Part shown: one piece after another, positions 1 through 5,228 of the stretch
Layout of the letters: each line of letters opens with the position of its first letter
Position numbering within the stretch: the first letter of the stretch is position 1
Position numbers and translations under genes: made by a program
Source: Candidatus Methylomirabilota bacterium
GTDB lineage: Bacteria > Methylomirabilota > Methylomirabilia > Methylomirabilales > JACPAU01
Assembly: GCA_016180705.1 (NCBI GenBank)
Contig: JACPAU010000153.1
Location: 1-5,228, forward strand
Direction of reading: 5' to 3'
Length of the DNA stretch: 5,228 nucleotides
Notes under the pieces: generated by a model
Database searches by the model: none
Seen by the model: the letters and a program-made list of their open reading frames with translations, nothing else
What the model was told of the DNA's origin: nothing

Positions 1-468
1 AACATCGACAGCCTCTCGGTGGGGGAGACGCTCGACCCCACCGTCTCCCGGATGACGATCGTCGTCCGGGCCACCCAGGCGGTCATCGCGCAGGTCATCA
101 AGCAGCTCCACAAATTGATCGACGTCATCAAGGTGATCGACCTGACCGACGAGGAGCACGTCAGCCGGGAGATGCTCCTGCTGCGCGTGAGCGCCGACCC
201 GGTCACCCGCGCCGAGATCCTGCGGATCGCCGATATCTTCCGGGCCAAGATCGTGGACGTCACCCCCCTCAGTTACGCGCTGGAGGTGACGGGGGACGAG
301 AGCAAGATCGGCGCGATTGTGGAGCTCTTGCGTCCCTTCGGCATCCAGGAGCTCGCCCGGACCGGGAAGGTGGCGATCGCGCGCGGGACGAAGACCCTGA
401 GCCGGAAGGACCAGGCCAGGCTCCAGCAGCTCCAGAGCGCCCCTCGGGCCGTCGGCTACGAGCACTAG
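1..468 (+). CDS. ilvN: Acetolactate synthase small (regulatory) subunit, 5' end cut off by window
   Basis: This is the regulatory subunit of acetolactate (acetohydroxyacid) synthase. It activates the catalytic IlvB subunit in the first common step of branched-chain amino acid synthesis and normally confers valine feedback inhibition. The reading frame is open from base 1 and gives 155 visible codons. It begins [20 protein letters not shown], which is the family hallmark found about 25 residues into complete IlvN proteins, so the real start lies upstream and the GTG at 19 is not the start. The rest of the N-terminal ACT domain runs to about visible residue 55 ([15 protein letters not shown]). 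The C-terminal small-subunit domain follows: [26 protein letters not shown], a G-D-E-S-KI segment and the closing [13 protein letters not shown]. It ends in TAG, 22 nt before ilvC. The adjacent ilvC supports an ilvBNC operon with ilvB just upstream, outside the window. Confidence 0.95.
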   Translation, partial: NIDSLSVGETLDPTVSRMTIVVRATQAVIAQVIKQLHKLIDVIKVIDLTDEEHVSREMLLLRVSADPVTRAEILRIADIFRAKIVDVTPLSYALEVTGDESKIGAIVELLRPFGIQELARTGKVAIARGTKTLSRKDQARLQQLQSAPRAVGYEH

Positions 469-480
469 CCGGCCGAACGC

Positions 481-486
481 GGAGGA
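481..486 (+). promoter_or_regulatory. Shine-Dalgarno site of ilvC
   Basis: GGAGGA lies 4 nt before the ATG at 491, in the 22-nt ilvN-ilvC gap. It is the clearest ribosome binding site in the window and fixes the ilvC start. The gap has no room for an attenuator or terminator, so ilvC is probably read through from ilvN. Confidence 0.8.
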
Positions 487-490
487 TTCC

Positions 491-1492
<1,002 letters not shown>

Positions 1493-1509
1493 CGCGCGAC
1501 GTCCGGACG

Positions 1510-1872
1510 GTGGGCAGCGGGCGGGCGGGGCGCATCGGCGCCGGAACGGTCGTCCTCCTGCTCCTCGCCGCGCTCCTCCTGCACCTCGCGATCCAGACGG
1601 TCCCCCCCTACGTGGACTACCTGTACATCAAGGACGGGGTGCAGGTGGCCGTCCGCCTCGCCACGGCCCCGCCCCACAACGAGGGGAACCTGCGCCGGCA
1701 GATCGAGGAGAAGCTCAAGGAGAGGGAGGTCAAGCTCCCGGAGCAGCAGTTCGTCACCTCCATTGATGGCCAGCGGGCCTACGCCCGCCTCAACTGGGCG
1801 GTCCCGATCCGGGTCCTCTGGTACACCCACGTGATGCAGTTCACCGTCGAGCACGCCGAGCCCCTCCGTTGA
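1510..1872 (+). CDS. Small single-pass membrane-anchored protein, DUF4845-like
   Basis: With the GTG at 1510 as start the product is 120 aa. Residues 1-12 are short and basic (R5, R8). Residues 13-31 form one strongly hydrophobic helix rich in Leu, Val and Ala, a likely uncleaved signal anchor. VPPYVDYLYIK (31-41) follows directly. Residues 57-76 are a charged, probably helical stretch (NLRRQIEEKLKEREVKL). The C-terminal part looks beta-rich: a YARLNWAVPIRVLW segment (91-104), then QFTVEHAEPLR at the end. This plan (membrane helix, VPPYxxY, helix, short beta domain) resembles DUF4845 proteins, whose function is unknown; the assignment is by eye only. The start is uncertain because the Shine-Dalgarno for 1510 is weak. 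A longer form could begin at the CTG at 1468, inside ilvC. An ATA at 1489 sits about 6 nt after a purine-rich GGGGGGA but would be a very rare start. The gene overlaps miaA by 4 nt (TTGA). Confidence 0.7.
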   Translation: MGSGRAGRIGAGTVVLLLLAALLLHLAIQTVPPYVDYLYIKDGVQVAVRLATAPPHNEGNLRRQIEEKLKEREVKLPEQQFVTSIDGQRAYARLNWAVPIRVLWYTHVMQFTVEHAEPLR

Positions 1873-2861
1873 GTTCCCCGCTCCGCCCCTCACCCGCCGC
1901 CGTCCCGACCCTCGCCTTCCTGGCGCTCGCGGGCCCCACGGGGGTGGGCAAGAGCGCCGTGGCGCTCGCCCTGGCGCCCCGCCTGAACGCCGAGATCGTG
2001 GTGGCGGACTCGATGCAGGTCTACCGGGGCTTCACGGTCGGCACCGGGAAGCCCGCACCCGCGGACCGCGCGGCGGTCCCGCACCACGGCCTGGATCTGG
2101 TGCCGCCGGAAGCCGGCTTCGACGCCGCGGCCTTCCGCGCGGCCGCCGCCGCCGCCTGCGCCGGTATCCGGGCGCGCGGGCGGCTGCCCCTGGTGGTGGC
2201 GGGGACCGGCCTGTACCTGCGAGCGCTCCGCCAGGGGCTCTGCGAGGCACCGGCCCCGGACCCGGCCGTCCGCCGCGGCCTCGAGGCCGAGGCGCGCCGG
2301 CTCGGGACCGCGGCACTCCACGCGCGCCTGAGGGCCACCGATCCCGAGGCTGCGGCCCGGCTCAGCGTGAATGACCGGGTCCGCGTGGTGCGGGCGCTGG
2401 AAGTGTTCGAGCAGACCGGGATTCCCCTCTCGCGGCTCCAGGCCCATCACCGCGACCGGGAGGGGCCACCGGCCGGCCTCGTGATCGGGCTCACCCGGGC
2501 GCGAGAGGACCTCACCCGCCGGATCGACGCGCGGGTGCAGGCGATGGCCGCGGCCGGACTCGAGGGGGAGGTCCGGGGACTGCTCGCCGCGGGCGGCGGC
2601 GCGACCCGGCCGATGCGCGGCCTGGGCTACCGGCACTTCGCCGCCGTCATCCGGGGGGAGAAGACGGCGGGCGAGGCGGTCCGCCTCATGCAGCGGGACA
2701 CCCGCCGGTATGCCAAGCGCCAGCTCACCTGGCTCCGGAAGGAACCGGGGGTCCTCTGGCTCCGCCTGGCCCCGGACGAGCCGGCGGCGGTGACGGCGGA
2801 ACGGATCCTGGCCCTCCTGCGGGAGCAGGCGCAGGGCGAGACGGCCCCGTGGAGCGCCTGA
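1869..2861 (+). CDS. miaA: tRNA dimethylallyltransferase (tRNA A37 isopentenyltransferase)
   Basis: MiaA transfers the dimethylallyl group of DMAPP to N6 of A37 in tRNAs that read UNN codons, giving i6A. The 330-aa product is slightly longer than the usual 300-316 aa. In order: P-loop-like GPTGVGKS (22-29), which binds the pyrophosphate; DSMQVYRG (47-54), which includes the general-base Asp position D47; GTGKP (58-62); VPHHGLDL (70-77); VVAGTGLYLRAL (109-120) with T113 at the conserved substrate Thr; NDRVRVVRALEV (168-179); the RID...GLEGEV segment (219-236); GLGYR (252-256); and TRRYAKRQLTWLR (279-291). The family's usual motif around residues 84-98 is reduced here to an Ala-rich helix. The start chosen is TTG at 1869, which overlaps the upstream stop as TTGA. 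No good Shine-Dalgarno is visible, so initiation is probably coupled to the preceding gene. It leaves a Pro/Ala-rich leader of about 14 residues. A CTG at 1920 is the only other nearby option and lies very close to the P-loop. The 3' end overlaps aroA by 13 nt. Confidence 0.93.
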   Translation: MSSPLRPSPAAVPTLAFLALAGPTGVGKSAVALALAPRLNAEIVVADSMQVYRGFTVGTGKPAPADRAAVPHHGLDLVPPEAGFDAAAFRAAAAAACAGIRARGRLPLVVAGTGLYLRALRQGLCEAPAPDPAVRRGLEAEARRLGTAALHARLRATDPEAAARLSVNDRVRVVRALEVFEQTGIPLSRLQAHHRDREGPPAGLVIGLTRAREDLTRRIDARVQAMAAAGLEGEVRGLLAAGGGATRPMRGLGYRHFAAVIRGEKTAGEAVRLMQRDTRRYAKRQLTWLRKEPGVLWLRLAPDEPAAVTAERILALLREQAQGETAPWSA

Positions 2862-4180
2862 TCCTCCGGGGTCCGGCGCCTCCCCTCATGGGCCGGCTGC
2901 AGGTCCCGGGCGACAAGTCCATCACCCACCGCGCCATCCTCCTGGGCGCACTCGCGGACGGCACGACGGCGATCCGCGGCTACCTCGCCGGGGAGGACTG
3001 CGAGCGGACGGCCGCCGCGTGCCGCGCGCTCGGGGTGGACGTGGAGGGGTGGGGCAGTCCCCTCCTGCGCGTCCACGGGAAAGGCCTGCGGGGCCTCCGG
3101 GAGCCCGAGGGCGTCCTCGACGCCGGGAACTCCGGGACGACCCTGCGTCTTTTGAGCGGCGTCCTCGCGGCCCAGCCCTTCCTCACGGTGCTCACGGGGG
3201 ACGCCTCCCTCACCCGGCGGCCCATGGGACGGATCATCGAGCCCCTCCGGCGCATGGGCGCCTCCATCTGGGGGCGGGCCGGCGATCGGTACCCCCCCCT
3301 GGCGATCCGCGGCGGCGCGCTGCGCGGGATCCGCCACGAGAGCCCGGTTGCCAGCGCCCAGGTGAAGTCAGCCCTGCTCCTGGCCGGCCTGTACGCGGAC
3401 GGGCCGACGACGGTCGTGGAACCCGCTCCGTCCCGGGACCACACGGAGCGGCTCCTCCGGGGCTTCGGGCACCCGCCGGAGACGGAGGGGCGGGCCGTGA
3501 CGGTCCGCCCGGCCCGGGGCCTGACCCCCGTCGCCGTCGAGGTCCCCGGGGACTTTTCGTCCGCGGCGTTTTTCCTCGTGGCAGCCTGCCTCGTCCCCGG
3601 CTCCGACCTGACGATCGCGAGGGTCGGGATCAACCCCACCCGGACCGGCATCCTGGAGGTTCTCGAGGGAATGGGAGCGCGGATCGAGATCCGGGCGCGG
3701 CGCGAACTCTGCGGGGAGCCGGTGGGGGACCTCGTCGTGCGCGCCGGGCCGCTCCGGGGTATCACCGTGGGCGGCGCCCTGATCCCCCGCCTCCTCGACG
3801 AGATCCCGATCCTCGCGGTGGCGGCCGCTGCGGCAGAGGGGGAGACGGAGATCCGGGACGCCGGCGAGCTCCGGGTGAAGGAGAGCGACCGGATCGCCTC
3901 CCTGGCGGCCGAGCTGGCCCGCCTGGGGGTTGACGTGGCGGAGCGGCCCGACGGTCTCCGGATCCGGGGGGGCCGGCCCCTGGCCGGCGCGCCCTGCGGG
4001 AGCCGGGGGGATCACCGGATCGCGATGGCGCTGGCCGTGGCCGCCCTCGTGGCGCGGGGGGAGACGCGGGTCGGGGACACCGCGTGCATCGGGACCTCCT
4101 TTCCCGACTTCGTCCCGCTCCTCCGCCGGGTGGCTCCGGCGGCCGACCCCCGGGTCGAGGCTGCCGACCGGGACGCCTGA
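2849..4180 (+). CDS. aroA: 3-phosphoshikimate 1-carboxyvinyltransferase (EPSP synthase), class II motifs
   Basis: EPSP synthase joins PEP and shikimate-3-phosphate in the sixth step of the shikimate pathway to chorismate. The product is 443 aa, normal to slightly long. Visible sites: PGDKSITHR (20-28) with K23, S24 and R28 at the substrate contacts; GNSGTTLR (93-100); GDASLTRRPMGR (117-128) with R124; SAQVK (169-173); RDHTE (196-200); NPTR (262-265); DEIPILA (317-323) with catalytic Asp317; RVKESDR (342-348); and DHRIAM (388-393) followed by TSFPDF. The class II signatures R-x-H-x-E, G-D-K-S/T, S-A-Q-x-K and N-x-T-R are all present. The residue equivalent to E. coli Gly96 is Gly96 here. The GTG at 2849 is chosen because it keeps the first beta strand (MERLILRG); the ATG at 2888 would cut to just before VPGDKS. 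The gene overlaps miaA by 13 nt and its TGA shares one base with the ATG of cmk. Confidence 0.97.
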   Translation: MERLILRGPAPPLMGRLQVPGDKSITHRAILLGALADGTTAIRGYLAGEDCERTAAACRALGVDVEGWGSPLLRVHGKGLRGLREPEGVLDAGNSGTTLRLLSGVLAAQPFLTVLTGDASLTRRPMGRIIEPLRRMGASIWGRAGDRYPPLAIRGGALRGIRHESPVASAQVKSALLLAGLYADGPTTVVEPAPSRDHTERLLRGFGHPPETEGRAVTVRPARGLTPVAVEVPGDFSSAAFFLVAACLVPGSDLTIARVGINPTRTGILEVLEGMGARIEIRARRELCGEPVGDLVVRAGPLRGITVGGALIPRLLDEIPILAVAAAAAEGETEIRDAGELRVKESDRIASLAAELARLGVDVAERPDGLRIRGGRPLAGAPCGSRGDHRIAMALAVAALVARGETRVGDTACIGTSFPDFVPLLRRVAPAADPRVEAADRDA

Positions 4181-4866
4181 TGGCGGCGAGGGGGGGCCTC
4201 ATCGTGGCCATCGACGGCCCGGTGGGGGCGGGGAAGAGCACGGCGGCCCGGCTGCTGGCGGCGCGCCTCGGCTACCGGCACATCGACACGGGGGCCATGT
4301 ACCGGGCCCTGGCGCTCAAGGCGCGGTACCTGGGGGTGGACTGGGGGGACGGGCCCGCGCTGCGGGCGCTGCTCGAACGGATGGACCTGGCGTTCGTGCC
4401 GGGGCCGGCGGGGCAGCGCCTCACGGTGGACGGGGAGGACTGGACGGAGGCCATCCGCCACCCGGAGGTGGACCGGGGCGCCTCCTTCGTCTCGGTGCAC
4501 GCCGCGGTCCGGGAGGCGATGGTGGCGCGGCAGCGGGCCCTCGGCGCCGGGGGGGGCGTCGTGATGGACGGCCGCGACATCGGCACGCAGGTCTTCCCGG
4601 ACGCCGACGTGAAGTTTTACCTGGACGCGAGCCCCGAGGAGCGGGGCCGGCGGCGGCACGGGGAGGCCCGCGCGCGGGGGGAGCAGGCCACCCTCGAGGC
4701 GGTCCAGGTGGAGGTCCGGAACCGGGATGCGCGGGACATGGGACGGGCCGCCGGTCCCCTCCGGGCGGCGGCCGATGCGGTCCGCCTGGACAGCACGGGC
4801 CTCTCGCCGGAAGCGGTCGTGGAGGGCATGCTGGCGGTGGTGCGGCAGCGGCAGCGGGGGCGCTAG
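4180..4866 (+). CDS. cmk: Cytidylate (CMP/dCMP) kinase
   Basis: This cytoplasmic P-loop kinase phosphorylates CMP and dCMP with ATP, recycling CMP from RNA turnover and from phospholipid synthesis. The product is 228 aa, the standard bacterial length (E. coli 227). Walker A is AIDGPVGAGKST (10-21). DTGAMYRA (36-43) is the nucleoside-binding motif with the Thr common outside enterobacteria. The NMP-binding insertion covers roughly 60-110. R111 (in AVREAM) corresponds to an E. coli CMP contact. DGRDIGT (130-136) supplies D130 and R132. The lid follows FYLDASPEERGRRR (146-159). R182, D183, D186, R189 and PL (193-194) match the family's R-D-x-x-D-x-x-R-x-x-x-P-L pattern. The start is the ATG of TGATG at the aroA stop; a longer open frame upstream reads through aroA and lacks homology to the family. 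Coupling to aroA is likely, and the aroA-cmk pairing is common in bacteria. The stop TAG lies inside a terminator-like hairpin. Confidence 0.96.
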   Translation: MAARGGLIVAIDGPVGAGKSTAARLLAARLGYRHIDTGAMYRALALKARYLGVDWGDGPALRALLERMDLAFVPGPAGQRLTVDGEDWTEAIRHPEVDRGASFVSVHAAVREAMVARQRALGAGGGVVMDGRDIGTQVFPDADVKFYLDASPEERGRRRHGEARARGEQATLEAVQVEVRNRDARDMGRAAGPLRAAADAVRLDSTGLSPEAVVEGMLAVVRQRQRGR

Positions 4867-4880
4867 AGCCGCGTTTTTTT
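4848..4880 (+). terminator. Putative intrinsic (Rho-independent) terminator after cmk
   Basis: GCGGC (4848-4852) pairs with GCCGC (4868-4872), and AGCG (4853-4856) pairs with CGCT (4861-4864). This gives a 9-bp GC-rich stem with a GGGG loop and a 3-nt bulge (AGA, 4865-4867). One G and then seven T residues (4874-4880) follow. The cmk stop codon TAG (4864-4866) lies inside the structure, so a ribosome finishing cmk would cover it. It could terminate or only attenuate transcription before plsC. Stem and T-run were found by eye; no folding energy was computed. Confidence 0.5.
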
Positions 4881-4910
4881 CCTTGCCAAGGTGGGGAGCG
4901 GGCGAATAGG

Positions 4911-5228
4911 ATGAACCGCTTTGCGAGCAAGGGGATAGCCCGGTTGGTCTACACGCTCGTCCGCGCGCTGGCCCTCCTCGCTCTCAAAGTGCTCTGCCGG
5001 CTCCGGGTCGAGGGCAACGAGCACGTGCCGGAGCAGGGGGGCGTCTTGCTGGCTGCCAACCACGTGAGCTACGTGGACCCGGTGGTGGTCGGGTGCGCCG
5101 TCCGCCGCCGGCTCCACTACCTGGCGAAGGAGGAGCTCTTCCGACGCCCGGCCGCCGGTTGGTTCCTGCGCCAGCTCCAGGCGTTCCCGATCAGCCGCAA
5201 TCAGGCGGAGCCGTCGGTGCTGAAGCGG
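4911..5228 (+). CDS. plsC: 1-acyl-sn-glycerol-3-phosphate acyltransferase (PlsC family), 3' end cut off by window
   Basis: PlsC enzymes acylate lysophosphatidic acid to phosphatidic acid at the inner membrane, using acyl-ACP or acyl-CoA. The frame stays open to the window edge and gives 106 codons, roughly the first half of a usual 200-250 aa protein. The N-terminus is basic with a hydrophobic segment at about 12-29 (LVYTLVRALALLALKVLC), the usual membrane-associating helix. RVEGNEHVPEQGGVLLAANH leads into the catalytic HX4D motif, NHVSYVD, with H51 and D56. AKEELF (72-77) and the glycerol-phosphate-binding block AFPISR (91-96) follow in order and spacing typical of the LPLAT superfamily. The first ATG after cmk is chosen; GGGGAG at 4893-4898 is 12 nt upstream, a rather long spacing. 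A TTG at 4944 with AAGGGGA 8 nt before it is an alternative that would remove 11 residues. Other LPLAT members, for example lyso-ornithine-lipid acyltransferases, share these motifs, so substrate is not certain. Confidence 0.9.
   Translation, partial: MNRFASKGIARLVYTLVRALALLALKVLCRLRVEGNEHVPEQGGVLLAANHVSYVDPVVVGCAVRRRLHYLAKEELFRRPAAGWFLRQLQAFPISRNQAEPSVLKR

Noticed and set aside
3019..3933. 304-codon plus-strand frame inside aroA
   Set aside because: It is an out-of-frame reading of the EPSP synthase gene with an Arg/Pro/Gly-rich product and no domain.
4084..4179. Upstream extension of cmk to the GTG at 4084
   Set aside because: The extra 32 residues overlap the end of aroA, are Arg/Pro/Gly-rich and unlike any CMP kinase. 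The ATG at 4180 gives the standard length.
4881..4891. CCTTGCCAAGG inverted repeat after the T-run
   Set aside because: The 5-bp arms with a single central base cannot form a hairpin. It could be an operator half-site pair but is too short to call without conservation data.
4863..5117. 84-codon minus-strand frame opposite the cmk-plsC junction
   Set aside because: It overlaps the clear PlsC catalytic region and shows no independent evidence of coding.

Overview
This window is a dense, single-direction (+ strand) stretch of core-metabolism genes from a very GC-rich bacterium. GC looks to be around 70% by eye, third codon positions are almost all G or C, and GTG and TTG are used as starts. There are no mobile elements, CRISPR arrays, tRNA or rRNA genes, or sizeable gene-free regions. 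The gene order and protein style would suit an uncultured high-GC lineage such as Methylomirabilota/Rokubacteria or a deltaproteobacterial-type group. That is an impression, not something the sequence proves.

Layout: (1) 1-468 is the 3' part of ilvN, the regulatory subunit of acetolactate synthase. (2) 491-1492 is ilvC, a class I ketol-acid reductoisomerase, 22 nt downstream with a clear Shine-Dalgarno. Together they are the start of valine/leucine/isoleucine synthesis, and ilvB is expected just upstream. (3) About 1510-1872 is a small single-pass membrane protein resembling DUF4845 proteins. (4) 1869-2861 is miaA (tRNA A37 dimethylallyltransferase). (5) 2849-4180 is aroA (EPSP synthase, carrying all four class II motifs). 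(6) 4180-4866 is cmk (CMP kinase). (7) 4911 to the window edge is the 5' part of a plsC-type 1-acylglycerol-3-phosphate acyltransferase.

Genes 3 to 6 are joined by overlaps of 4, 13 and 1 nt, so they are probably co-transcribed and translationally coupled. The first clear break is after cmk. There a GC-rich bulged hairpin followed by seven T residues looks like an intrinsic terminator and overlaps the cmk stop codon. The 44-nt gap to plsC follows. The aroA-cmk-plsC order is a familiar bacterial neighbourhood, often continued by ispH and/or rpsA, which would be the prediction for the sequence beyond 5228.

I see no previously undescribed system here. The points most worth a second look are the class II EPSP synthase with Gly at its glyphosate-relevant position, the small DUF4845-like protein with an uncertain start, and the terminator/start arrangement at the cmk-plsC junction.
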